A stretch of DNA of 62,591 bases. Origin: a virus. Location of the stretch: IMG/VR virus record IMGVR_UViG_3300042564_006193, positions 1-62,591 of that record; one strand, given 5' to 3'. The notes beneath the pieces were generated by a model, which did not search any database, had not been told where the DNA came from, and saw nothing but the letters and a program-made list of their open reading frames with translations. The position numbers and the translations under genes are program-made. Shown here in pieces: positions 48,311-56,625 of this stretch (position 1 is its first letter; the number at the start of each line of letters is the position of its first letter).

Positions 48311-49176
48311 AAAAGATTGATTTAGTTGAATTCATCAATAGATCTAAGGAAAAACATAATGGATTCTATGATTATTCTGAAAGTGATTATACCAATTCTA
48401 AAACAAAAGTTAAAATAGAATGTCCAGAACATGGATATTTCTATCAGTTTCCAAAGCATCATTACTTGGGATCTGGTTGTCCTAAATGTAAGTGTGTTTG
48501 TAAGAGCAATATTGATGAGTTTATTTTAAAATCTTTGAAGGCTCATGGTAATAAGTTTTCTTATGATAAGGTCGTATATAAAAACAACAAAACAGAAGTT
48601 ATCATTACTTGTTTAGAACATGGAAATTTCTCACAAAGACCGGATGTTCATATAAGAGGTGTTGGGTGCTCAAAATGTTCAAACAATAATATTCAGAAAA
48701 CAACTAGTGAATTCATAAAAGAATCGAGATTGGTTCATGGTGAGAAGTATGATTATTCAAAATCTGTTTATTTTTCAAACAAAAGGAAAGTCATTATTAC
48801 TTGCTCAGATCATGGGGATTTCGCTCAGAATGCTGGTTCTCACCTAAGAGGATCTGGATGTCCTGAATGTGGTAAGAAGTATGGAAGGTTAGAAAATATT
48901 TGGTTAGATTCCTTGAATATTAAAAATTTGAAAAGGCAGCATAAAATACTAAATTTAAAAGTCGATGGTTTTGATCCTGATACAAATACGGTATATGAGT
49001 TTTTAGGAGATTTTTTTCATGGAAATCCTAAGATATATGATTCAGATTCTATGAATACTTTGGTGAAAAAGAAATATGGCGATTTGTATGAAGAAACGAA
49101 GTTGAGAGAAAGGAAATTACTATCACTTGGTTTCAATTATTCTTCAATTTGGGAAAGTGATTTCAAAAATTATTAG
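48307..49176 (+). CDS. Repeat-type homing endonuclease, three modules
   Basis: 289 residues. Three ~65-residue modules with a zinc-knuckle end each: FYDYSESDYTNSKTKVKIEC then HGYFYQFPKHHYLGSGCPKC; the second and third are alike (KTEVIITCLEHGNF, RKVIITCSDHGDF). The C-terminal ~95 residues (WLDSLNIKNLKRQHKI, VDGFDPDTNTVYEFLGDFFH) form a nuclease-like region with D...E-F-x-G-D. Same module family as at 26678-28279. It overlaps the small terminase stop by 4 nt (ATGA), typical of a homing gene next to a packaging gene. Confidence 0.8.
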   Translation: MKKIDLVEFINRSKEKHNGFYDYSESDYTNSKTKVKIECPEHGYFYQFPKHHYLGSGCPKCKCVCKSNIDEFILKSLKAHGNKFSYDKVVYKNNKTEVIITCLEHGNFSQRPDVHIRGVGCSKCSNNNIQKTTSEFIKESRLVHGEKYDYSKSVYFSNKRKVIITCSDHGDFAQNAGSHLRGSGCPECGKKYGRLENIWLDSLNIKNLKRQHKILNLKVDGFDPDTNTVYEFLGDFFHGNPKIYDSDSMNTLVKKKYGDLYEETKLRERKLLSLGFNYSSIWESDFKNY

Positions 49177-50027
49177 AGTCTATTCGTTTTGAAGTTTTCA
49201 AATGTTCTTATTACATTAGAAAATTCCAAAGGAACTAATGTTTCCTCAAACTTTTTAGAATTATTGTGTGTGTAAAACTTACAATGAAGTAAATTTTCTT
49301 TTGCTTTTATTCTATCTTTTACTATTGATTTAACACTATCTTCTGTGTTTATAAGTAATCTCTCAAGTACTGAATTTATATTCTTAGCAAGTTCCATGGA
49401 TGATCTTTCATCATCGTAGTAAGTAACTTTTTCATAATTTTCTATATCTTCGTCAGTTATTCTTTCGCCATCTAATGTTTTCAATCCAATAAGGTGTTGT
49501 AATAATAATTTTACTTTAATATAAGAAATATCATCTGAATTTCTACTATAAAAAGTTTCTGAAAGAAAGTAATAGTTTTTTACATATAGTCCTATTGATT
49601 CTAATTCATATTGAAGTTTTTCTATTTGATTTGTATAGAATTTCTTTTTATTTTTTGAACATATTATATAAATATGATCATTCGTATTTATGATAGAATT
49701 GAATAAAGACATATCAAGTGAGAATTTCATATCTTCAATTATTCCAGGGTTTAAGAATTCCTGCATTGAAATTGCTAAATTTGAAATATTTATATCATTC
49801 AATTTAGTTTTAATTTTCAACTTATTCATAAAATCATTTGAGAGGTAGAATGTTTCTCCGTTGAAATCGATCTTATTATTATGTTGTTTGTATATTCCAG
49901 ATTTAAATGAATTGAATTGGTGTATATCAATTTTCATTATGGGAATATTAGGACTATCTTTTGAGACAATCCAAGGTTTTTGATCTTGTTTAAGAATTAT
50001 GTTTATATCTATGAAATGTGCATTCAT
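49173..50027 (-). CDS. Hypothetical protein, possible HAD-like part
   Basis: 284 residues from ATG 50027 (MNAHFIDINIILKQD), preferred to 50054 because TTAATATATAG lies just upstream. The N-terminal part has FYLSNDFMNKLKIKTK; the centre HIYIICSKNKKKFYTN and YYFLSETFYSRNSDD then KVTYYDDERSS recall HAD-like phage proteins, but the DxD motif I is unclear. The C-terminus ends EFSNVIRTFENFKTNRL, tag-like. Overlaps the convergent endonuclease gene by 4 nt. Function not known. Confidence 0.65.
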   Translation of the reverse strand: MNAHFIDINIILKQDQKPWIVSKDSPNIPIMKIDIHQFNSFKSGIYKQHNNKIDFNGETFYLSNDFMNKLKIKTKLNDINISNLAISMQEFLNPGIIEDMKFSLDMSLFNSIINTNDHIYIICSKNKKKFYTNQIEKLQYELESIGLYVKNYYFLSETFYSRNSDDISYIKVKLLLQHLIGLKTLDGERITDEDIENYEKVTYYDDERSSMELAKNINSVLERLLINTEDSVKSIVKDRIKAKENLLHCKFYTHNNSKKFEETLVPLEFSNVIRTFENFKTNRL

Positions 50028-50031
50028 ATAT

Positions 50032-50041
50032 CTATATATTA
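50032..50041 (-). promoter_or_regulatory. TTAATATATA element
   Basis: Recurrent element on the minus strand, 4-5 nt before the ATG at 50027, immediately following the terminator of the upstream gene. Confidence 0.5.
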
Positions 50042-50045
50042 AAAA

Positions 50046-50075
50046 GAAACCCACTTTTTGAGTGGGTTTCTTTTC
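50046..50075. terminator. Bidirectional intrinsic terminator
   Basis: GAAACCCACT, TTTTG loop, AGTGGGTTTC, then TTTTCTTTTT; A-run on the other side. Stem of 10 bp, downstream of the gene at 50079-50528. Confidence 0.85.
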
Positions 50076-50078
50076 TTT

Positions 50079-50528
50079 TTAAACTATTTTATTTTCTATT
50101 GCAAATTCATACAATTCCATTATATTAATATGATTTTTAAATCCATTTCTTATATCTTTAAGTGTTTTTGAGCTTTTTATTATTGATATTATTGTCATTC
50201 CAAATTCTGATTGAAATTCATATGAACATTCGTTCCAATTCTTTTTATATGTAGTTCCCCATCTCCATTCATCATCACCTCCACTCAACCAGTAAATTGC
50301 TTTTGATGGCTCGATATCATAGTAATTTATATTTTCAATTTTCATATCCCAAACTGGGTCATTCCATTTGCTTTTAAGTCTCATCATCATTGCAACAGCT
50401 TCTCCTATATCATTTGTTTGTTCAGTTATAATTTCAAAATAATAATTTCCTTCTCTATTTCCTATTTTAATAATTTCAGAATCCCATAAATTGTTTTCAT
50501 TCAATACCTCTACTTTTTTTCTTCTCAT
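50079..50528 (-). CDS. Hypothetical protein
   Basis: 149 residues from ATG 50528 (MRRKKVEVLNENNLWDSEII); the frame extends 90 nt upstream but that part overlaps the MORN-like gene. NYYFEIITEQTNDIGEAVAM and NINYYDIEPSKAIYWLSGGD suggest an alpha/beta fold. No motif. It follows the MORN-like gene by 22 nt and ends at a terminator. Confidence 0.65.
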   Translation of the reverse strand: MRRKKVEVLNENNLWDSEIIKIGNREGNYYFEIITEQTNDIGEAVAMMMRLKSKWNDPVWDMKIENINYYDIEPSKAIYWLSGGDDEWRWGTTYKKNWNECSYEFQSEFGMTIISIIKSSKTLKDIRNGFKNHINIMELYEFAIENKIV

Positions 50529-50550
50529 TTTTAATTTGTTATTTTTTATA

Positions 50551-50844
50551 TCATTTAGATTGCATGTTGATGCCAGAGCACCATTTACCTTTAAAAGTAC
50601 CACTTTCAAAAATACCATTTATAAAATTTCCAAAAAATTGACCATCTTTAAATATTCCATATTCCCAGTCGCCTGTGAAGAATATTCCGTTGTGCCAAAT
50701 AAGCGTGTTGTTTTTTATTTCAATTTTAGCTGATTCTATTTCTGAATCTACTAACCAGTAAAATCCTTTCTCTAAAAGAATTTTTGTTATCATTTTATCT
50801 GATCTTATTGATTTATCATCAATTATAAGTTCTTCAAATCTCAT
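50551..50844 (-). CDS. MORN-like repeat protein
   Basis: 97 residues. After a helical start (MRFEELIIDDKSIRSDK), the second half is a run of short W/F-G-F units: LIWHNGIFFTGDWEYGIF then KDGQFFGNFINGIFESGTF and KGKWCSGI. These resemble MORN-type beta-hairpin repeats seen in phage and Bacteroidota proteins. No enzyme motif. Likely an interaction module. Head of a two-gene minus-strand unit. Confidence 0.65.
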   Translation of the reverse strand: MRFEELIIDDKSIRSDKMITKILLEKGFYWLVDSEIESAKIEIKNNTLIWHNGIFFTGDWEYGIFKDGQFFGNFINGIFESGTFKGKWCSGINMQSK

Positions 50845-50923
50845 CTTAAATTTATTTAATTTATGTATTATATATTATTTCTATTTTTAGGAAAATTCAA
50901 GACTGGATTTTTTAGGAAAATAA

Positions 50924-50953
50924 AAAAACCCTACTGAAATCAGCAGGGTTTGT
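50924..50953. terminator. Bidirectional intrinsic terminator
   Basis: AAACCCTACTGAAATCAGCA then GGGTTTG: stem AACCCT(A)CTGA/TCAG(C)AGGGTT with one A-C bulge pair. Near the left end of a 365-bp stretch (50845-51209) otherwise containing only a gene remnant. Confidence 0.7.
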
Positions 50954-50983
50954 ATTCAATTTTATATACGGAAATTTTCACTA

Positions 50984-51241
50984 TATCTGGAATCTATAAA
51001 TAATGTTAAAAGCTATAATAGTTGGGTTGTAAAATATAACCATACAAAAGAACATAATTTAGATTATAAACTTATTGAAAGAAGTTTAATAAAAAATACT
51101 GATGATTTCGGTAAAATAGTTGAAAAAATAATTGACCGTTGTATAAAGAGCAATTTAAAAGGTGATGTAGTATTTTTTGACTTTAAAAACCAGTTTAAAA
51201 TACTAATAAATGGCAGTGAGATCTGCTTTTTATTATTATGA
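50984..51241 (+). pseudogene. Gene remnant without a start codon
   Basis: An open frame of ~85 codons with coding-like composition (NVKSYNSWVVKYNHTKEHNL, then LIERSLIKNTDDFGKIVEKI and GDVVFFDFKNQFKILINGS) ending in TGA at 51241. There is no ATG near its beginning. It overlaps the next ORF. Looks like the truncated end of an accessory gene. CTG near 50987 is a possible but weak start. Confidence 0.4.
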
Positions 51242-51425
51242 CGATAGATGGAACTTTCCTTATGGTGATGATATAGGTTTCCATATCATTGAAAGTGCCA
51301 CTAATAAGAAGTTAGATGATAAAATAAAAGATAAAATAATGAAAGTGGAAACATACTTAAATGATAACCATATAAGTTATGAAGATATTGATACACTATT
51401 CAATAAAATATGGATAGAAATATGA
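51210..51425 (+). CDS. Small hypothetical protein
   Basis: 71 residues (MAVRSAFYYYDDRWNFPYGD then DIGFHIIESATNKKLDDKIK). Not recognised. Coupled to the next ORF through an ATGA overlap. Part of a small plus-strand accessory set in a minus-strand stretch. Confidence 0.55.
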   Translation: MAVRSAFYYYDDRWNFPYGDDIGFHIIESATNKKLDDKIKDKIMKVETYLNDNHISYEDIDTLFNKIWIEI

Positions 51426-51541
51426 TAATAAATGAATTACAAACATTAGTTATAGATAATCTTATGTTGGTTAAATATTCCGATGATGAAGAACTAATAA
51501 ATTATATTAAATCACTAATGGATGACGACCAATATTCTTAG
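51422..51541 (+). CDS. Small ORF ending in in-frame amber
   Basis: 39 codons (MIINELQTLVIDNLMLVKYS then DDEELINYIKSLMDDDQYS) to a TAG at 51539. The same frame continues with coding-like DKLREKITGDKVSKIEHLKD and stops again at 51605-51607. Either a 60-residue gene broken by an amber mutation or, less likely, readthrough. Confidence 0.4.
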   Translation: MIINELQTLVIDNLMLVKYSDDEELINYIKSLMDDDQYS

Positions 51542-51613
51542 GATAAATTACGTGAAAAAATAACAGGAGATAAAGTGTCTAAAATAGAACACTTAAAAGA
51601 TTTTTAGATATTA

Positions 51614-51973
51614 TTATTTGCTTAAATTATCCAAAAATTCTTTTTCATCCGCTTTTAGAGATGAAATTCCAAATTTTGATATTTTTTCAAGAATAGAATC
51701 TGTATCTAGTTTTCGTTTTTCAGGTTTCATGAAATCCATTTTACTTAGATGTTCTTTCAACGTATCTGTAAATATAATTTCATCTGATTTTTTTGTATTA
51801 TAAGCGATTAATATATTTTTGCCGTCATATGGAGTTTCATCAATCCATATTTTGGCAACACCATCTTTTTTAAGTTCCCAAAGCTTTTCGAAAGGAATTC
51901 CATACTTATCAGTAACTTTATTAATTGTTATGTGATTAAACAATCTCAAATCTATACAAAATAAATTCTTCAT
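51614..51973 (-). CDS. Hypothetical protein with C-terminal LEKI domain
   Basis: 119 residues from ATG 51973 (MKNLFCIDLRLFNHITINKV); the frame to 52123 would run into the divergent 1031-residue gene. The C-terminus TDSILEKISKFGISSLKADE then KEFLDNLSK is the short domain shared with the proteins at 8617, 14237 and 31445. No other motif. Diverges from the large tagged gene. Confidence 0.65.
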   Translation of the reverse strand: MKNLFCIDLRLFNHITINKVTDKYGIPFEKLWELKKDGVAKIWIDETPYDGKNILIAYNTKKSDEIIFTDTLKEHLSKMDFMKPEKRKLDTDSILEKISKFGISSLKADEKEFLDNLSK

Positions 51974-52007
51974 CTTTTTTTTATTTATACAAATATATAA
52001 AAATATA

Positions 52008-52024
52008 TTTAATATATATAGAAA
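52008..52024 (+). promoter_or_regulatory. TTTAATATATATAGAA element
   Basis: Extended recurrent element 14 nt before the ATG of the 1031-residue protein at 52039. Confidence 0.55.
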
Positions 52025-52038
52025 AAAATATTTTTTAC

Positions 52039-55000
52039 ATGAAAAGAATTTTAACTCATTCACAATATTTAGAGAATCTAAATAGTCGTAATTATAACAA
52101 ATATACAAAAATAAATGAGGCATTTGCTAATGATGTAAACTGGGGAGATTCTTGGGTTGGCATTCTTATTAGTTCAATAGGCAGAAAAATAAAAACAAAA
52201 CGCAATCTAAAGAAAATGGATGGTGTTATTGATGCTACAAAAAAATATTTTGATAGTTTAGTTGATCAATGTAAAATAAATGTCTCTGAGCAATTATCCA
52301 CTTGGGTAATGACAAGTGATTTGATGGGTAAGTTAAAGGAAGGTATAGACAACGAGGAAGATGTTGAAAGTCTAATAAGAATATGTGAAACAATAATCGA
52401 AGTAATTGAAAATACGAGTCCAAGGTTTGAAGATGAAGATTTTATGATTGATAAAATCGAAGAATTCATAATATATTTAGAATCCTTAATCTCTAAGGAG
52501 GGAGAAGGCAAAGAAGAGGGTGAAGGAGAGGGTGAAGGAGAAGGTGAAGGAGATTCTACTGACCCAAATAAAGTATTTTATAAAACATCAAAAGATTTTT
52601 TACAATCAATAGTTGATTTACATAATATGATAAAATCTAATGTTGTTAGATTCGGTGGTGGAAAAGAACCATTTGAAAATAAAGTAATTTCTGCTAAATC
52701 CAAGTTAAAAGTTGGTAGCGAGTATATGTATATAAATGTTGAAGGAGAAAAGAGAAGATGTTTATTGGTAAGTAAGGAAACAGAGATTAAAAAAGCAGAA
52801 GATAAAAAGTGGCTCACTGAAGATGATATAAAGGGGGATAAATTGCCTAATGATCGAGTTTGGGTTATATTAATACAAAAAGGTCAAAAGTATGATGGTA
52901 GAGAGAGTTACAATAAAGTTGGCACTGGAAACTCAGTAGAAACATTAAAGATTTATAATCTGGATGGAACATCACCAGATTCTAAAGTAGAAAAACCTGG
53001 TGAAGATGTATCAACATCTTTTAACAAAGATAAATATGATAATATACAAAAAAGTCTAGTGGGTAATAAGAATCCAGTTACGTTTTCTAAAATTCTTGTA
53101 AATTCAATGAAGATGGAACAAGAGGCTATTAAAATTGCTCAGAAAAAAGGTGATAATAAAAATGTTGAGATTTATAAGAAAAAATTAAACGATAATTTAA
53201 AGAAACTAATCAATATACAAGCTAATAGCTATGGAATTTCTAAAGAAAAGAAAGATAAAAGTGGTAAAGCAATAGGATATAAAAATATTGAAGATTTGAA
53301 AAAAGAAATATCTACAATATCAAAACAAAAATGGAGTGTTGATTTGCCACTTGGTAAATCAACTGGATCTGAATCTGGAAACAGAGAAATTAGTGGTAAT
53401 GTAAAAATAGATAAGGCATCATATTCTTTTTTATACGAAGAAGCTGAGGCTAATTTACAAAAAGATGAAGTGCATTCAAAAAATGCTTGGAAAAAAGTTA
53501 TAAATGCTTATGAAAAATCGGGAATTAAAAATTTTATACCTCAAATAGAAGAGTTATTAAAAACTTCTTCTAAAGATGGTAAAGAAAAGCTTTTACAATC
53601 TAAAAAAGATATTAAAACAATTTGTAAACAAGTAGTTTTAAACAAATCAACAACTGGAAAACCAATATCATTTGAAGAATTGATAAAAGAAGCTGTTAAT
53701 GTGAATGATGTTGCAAAATCAGTATCATTATTTGGAAGAATACTATTATCATTCAAAGAAGATATGGGATTAACTGGTAGTTATGGAAGTGCTATTTCTC
53801 CTTTGAAAAAATTTGTAAATTCTTTCTTTGAATTAGAAAAATTAGTTCCAAAATTAAAAAAAGAATCAGTAGTTATAGCATCATATAATAACTTTTTGAT
53901 TCTAGAGAAAACTGAAGGAGTAGAGTATTCAAAAATTGAAGAAAAGTTTAATGAGATATTTGATGAAGATATCCAAAAAATGTTCGAAATAGATGCATCA
54001 GATGGAGAAACAATAAAGAAATCTGGACGAATATCTGAGGAGTTTATAATATCAAATGAAAATCAGATATTTGAATTAGTAAGACTTTTCTTGAGAGCTT
54101 GGAGACTTCATACGCCTGGAAGAATTCCTTCTGGTAGAACAGACGGTAGAGTTGCTGGAAGAGTATTTGATCAGTATGAGTTTGTTGGATCTGGTAGTGG
54201 TGAGAGTGGCACTCCAGATAAACCAGGTGTTGGTCCTTATAGAAATATAGAAATATATCAAAAATGGGAAAATGCAATACTTGATATTTTAGGAGAAACT
54301 AAATATACTGAAACTATATTCAGTGATGATGCTAAATTTTATTTTAAAGTTGATGAAAGTGAAGAAGGAAAAGGTAAACTATCTGAAATGGGATCGAAAT
54401 TAGGAGAAACTCCGAACAAAGATAATAGGAATGCAAAACCAATTGGTAAAATACTCTTAAAATTCATCACACAACTTATTGATGATCCAAAAATTTATAG
54501 ACAAGGTGCTATAGGAACATTCCTAAAAGAATATTTTAACATATCAGATAATGTTTCTGGTAAAGCAATTGGTAAAGGAGGTGATGTGGAACCGGCTGCA
54601 GAAGTTGCTAAAGAGGTATCGGATAAAGTTGAAGGAGAATTTGTAATATTAGGTGAATCTAATGTTGATTCACTATTTAATAAATTAAATAGAGACTCAA
54701 AGGAGAAATTATATCTTAAAATTTCTAATAAAGATGGTAATCTATATTTATTATATCTAGGGAAAAAAGATAGTGATTACTACTTCTTTATATCAGATGG
54801 TAATAAAGTGATTGATACTAAATCATCATTAGTCAATTTAGGAACCACCCCAACTAAAGAATCCACTTCATTGAAGTTAGTTAAAATGGAACTTAGTAAT
54901 ACTAAACAATTAGTGAGTAGTGGAAATCTTGAATTTTCTAAATCTAAAATGAACTTATTTGATGGATCTCCAGATAATGTTGAATTTGAAAATGAAAATC

Positions 55001-55134
55001 GTTTTATAAAAGAATTAAAAATTCTTGTTAATAAAGAATCTAAAGAAATTTTAGATAAAGTATGGTATAATAAAGAAGAATATTATGATAGACTTAAAAA
55101 ATTCGGATTAATTGATTTCAAATTCAAAAAATAA
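52039..55134 (+). CDS. Large tagged hypothetical protein
   Basis: 1031 residues, not recognised. Start MKRILTHSQYLENLNSRNYN, with NKYTKINEAF following, matches the shared tag loosely. An acidic Gly-Glu repeat (~155-172) separates a helical N-terminal domain from a Lys/Ser-rich body with several helical stretches; near residue 690 is RAWRLHTPGRIPSGRTDGRV. No polymerase, nuclease or lysozyme signature seen. It leads a block of four tagged genes ending just before tail sheath. Size, basic character and tag suggest a major head-internal protein, but this is inference. Confidence 0.75.
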   Translation: MKRILTHSQYLENLNSRNYNKYTKINEAFANDVNWGDSWVGILISSIGRKIKTKRNLKKMDGVIDATKKYFDSLVDQCKINVSEQLSTWVMTSDLMGKLKEGIDNEEDVESLIRICETIIEVIENTSPRFEDEDFMIDKIEEFIIYLESLISKEGEGKEEGEGEGEGEGEGDSTDPNKVFYKTSKDFLQSIVDLHNMIKSNVVRFGGGKEPFENKVISAKSKLKVGSEYMYINVEGEKRRCLLVSKETEIKKAEDKKWLTEDDIKGDKLPNDRVWVILIQKGQKYDGRESYNKVGTGNSVETLKIYNLDGTSPDSKVEKPGEDVSTSFNKDKYDNIQKSLVGNKNPVTFSKILVNSMKMEQEAIKIAQKKGDNKNVEIYKKKLNDNLKKLINIQANSYGISKEKKDKSGKAIGYKNIEDLKKEISTISKQKWSVDLPLGKSTGSESGNREISGNVKIDKASYSFLYEEAEANLQKDEVHSKNAWKKVINAYEKSGIKNFIPQIEELLKTSSKDGKEKLLQSKKDIKTICKQVVLNKSTTGKPISFEELIKEAVNVNDVAKSVSLFGRILLSFKEDMGLTGSYGSAISPLKKFVNSFFELEKLVPKLKKESVVIASYNNFLILEKTEGVEYSKIEEKFNEIFDEDIQKMFEIDASDGETIKKSGRISEEFIISNENQIFELVRLFLRAWRLHTPGRIPSGRTDGRVAGRVFDQYEFVGSGSGESGTPDKPGVGPYRNIEIYQKWENAILDILGETKYTETIFSDDAKFYFKVDESEEGKGKLSEMGSKLGETPNKDNRNAKPIGKILLKFITQLIDDPKIYRQGAIGTFLKEYFNISDNVSGKAIGKGGDVEPAAEVAKEVSDKVEGEFVILGESNVDSLFNKLNRDSKEKLYLKISNKDGNLYLLYLGKKDSDYYFFISDGNKVIDTKSSLVNLGTTPTKESTSLKLVKMELSNTKQLVSSGNLEFSKSKMNLFDGSPDNVEFENENRFIKELKILVNKESKEILDKVWYNKEEYYDRLKKFGLIDFKFKK

Positions 55135-55146
55135 AATAATAATATC

Positions 55147-55728
55147 ATGAAACACTTAGTAAAAATAGAAGAATTCTTTAGTTTTGGAAAAAAATTTGAA
55201 TTTGACCAAACAGTAAAAGATGATTTTCAAAAATTATTGAAAAATCTAGAACAAATTGAAGTTGTAAGATTTGGAGATCATAAAAGAAGAATAATTTTAT
55301 CAGAAGACTCTGAAAATAAAGAGAAGGATTCAAAAGAAACAAATTATAAATCTGAAACAAGAAAATTGGAAAAAGTGAATGACTTTTTTAAAGGAGGAAG
55401 AGAGATCATTAAAAATACAGAAAGAGAATATTCACCAAATGATACTAAATCAGGTACAAAAATTGAAGTTATAAAAAATACTGGTAATTCAAGACATTGG
55501 AGATTATTTCAAGGCGGAGATCAACATTTTGTATTAGTTAGAAACGGACAGCACCTAATAGATAAAGACGGAAATAGTAGAGTAAATCCAAAAATAGTAA
55601 AAATATTTTGGGAGTTACTTGATAAACTATCTGAATTACAATTAACAAGAAAAAAGAATAATATTTCAGAAGAAGATTATAAATCAAAAGTAGATAAATT
55701 AAGATCTGAATATTCCAATAAAGTATGA
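55147..55728 (+). CDS. Tagged hypothetical protein
   Basis: 193 residues, tag MKHLVKIEEFFSFG. Basic and charged, with KSGTKIEVIKNTGNSRHWRL then QHFVLVRNGQHLIDKDGNSR in the middle. Starts 12 nt after the 1031-residue gene and 4 nt before the next. No recognised domain. Confidence 0.7.
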   Translation: MKHLVKIEEFFSFGKKFEFDQTVKDDFQKLLKNLEQIEVVRFGDHKRRIILSEDSENKEKDSKETNYKSETRKLEKVNDFFKGGREIIKNTEREYSPNDTKSGTKIEVIKNTGNSRHWRLFQGGDQHFVLVRNGQHLIDKDGNSRVNPKIVKIFWELLDKLSELQLTRKKNNISEEDYKSKVDKLRSEYSNKV

Positions 55729-55732
55729 TAAT

Positions 55733-55936
55733 ATGAAGACTATTAAAAAATATGAAACATTTAGTATAAAAGAAGAATTATTGAATAATGATTCTTTAAT
55801 TAATAGAATATGTGAAAGTTATCCAAAACATATAAAATCTTTAGAAGAGCTATTGAATTTCATCGAAAAGGACTTTAATATACATCCAAGTATAAGTAAA
55901 GGACTATTAGAAAGAATAATTAATTCAAAAATTTGA
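55733..55936 (+). CDS. Small tagged protein
   Basis: 67 residues: tag MKTIKKYETFSIKEEL, then a helical body (RICESYPKHIKSLEELLNFI). It closely follows the 193-residue gene by 4 nt. The tag makes up a large part of the protein, as in small T4 internal proteins. Not recognised. Confidence 0.65.
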   Translation: MKTIKKYETFSIKEELLNNDSLINRICESYPKHIKSLEELLNFIEKDFNIHPSISKGLLERIINSKI

Positions 55937-55946
55937 AAATATTCAT

Positions 55947-55957
55947 ATTAATATATA
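55947..55957 (+). promoter_or_regulatory. ATTAATATATA element
   Basis: Recurrent element ending about 4 nt before the ATG at 55962, short-spacing class, within a same-strand gene block. Confidence 0.45.
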
Positions 55958-55961
55958 CAAT

Positions 55962-56567
55962 ATGAAATTTTTAAAAAATTACTCTTTATTTCTTGAACAA
56001 GATGATATATCAGATGATATAACACCAACCTCAGATAATAACATAATTGATTCTAATGATAAAGCTAATTCAGATGCTCTTCAATCAATTAAGAAAGATT
56101 TTGAAGAATTCAAATCTAAAAAATCATCAGTTGAGTCTATTTTTTCCAAACTTGATAAAACAGATTCAGAAGTTGATGATGAATTGCAGAAAAATGTATT
56201 TAATAATCAAAAAGATTCTAATAAGAGAAATAAATATCTTACTCTACTAACATCTCTTTATAAACTGAAAAGAAGAGTTGATAAAATCATATTATCAATA
56301 GAAAAGGATAAAGAAAAACAATCCGAAGTTCAAAAACAAATATCTGATCTTATCGATAGATTCAATCAACTACAAAATAGTGATCAAAAGGCAGTGGTTG
56401 ACTCACAAAGGAAAAAAAGTGAAGAATATTTAAAAGAAATAAAGATGAAAATATCTCAGAATCAAAAAGAACTATCGCTTTCTGAAAAGAATTATGAGAA
56501 GAAAAAAGAAGATTTTGAGAAGACTATGCAAGTCGAAGAAGAAAAGATAAAAAACTTGGAAAAATAG
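55962..56567 (+). CDS. Tagged coiled-coil protein
   Basis: 201 residues, tag MKFLKNYSLFLEQDD. An acidic segment is followed by a long Lys/Glu/Gln coiled coil (VDKIILSIEKDKEKQSEVQK, SEKNYEKKKEDFEKTMQVEE). Could be a scaffold-like or head-internal protein. It precedes tail sheath by 58 nt and has its own promoter-like element. Not recognised. Confidence 0.7.
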   Translation: MKFLKNYSLFLEQDDISDDITPTSDNNIIDSNDKANSDALQSIKKDFEEFKSKKSSVESIFSKLDKTDSEVDDELQKNVFNNQKDSNKRNKYLTLLTSLYKLKRRVDKIILSIEKDKEKQSEVQKQISDLIDRFNQLQNSDQKAVVDSQRKKSEEYLKEIKMKISQNQKELSLSEKNYEKKKEDFEKTMQVEEEKIKNLEK

Positions 56568-56585
56568 AAAAAAATGAGTTTTTAT

Positions 56586-56598
56586 CTTTTATATATAA
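56586..56598 (+). promoter_or_regulatory. CTTTTATATATAA promoter-like element for tail sheath
   Basis: CTTTTATATATAACT about 27 nt before the ATG of the sheath gene; long-spacing class, with an A-rich leader. Confidence 0.45.
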
Positions 56599-56625
56599 CT
56601 AAAATAAAAAATAAATTTAAAGAAT

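Noticed and set aside
51614-52123. 169-residue version with a hydrophobic N-terminus
   Set aside because: The added part lies across the divergent promoter and start of the 1031-residue gene; ATG 51973 is cleaner.
52235-52817. Minus-strand ORFs inside the 1031-residue gene
   Set aside because: Shadow frames with poor composition; the plus-strand gene has a promoter-like element and continuous coding.
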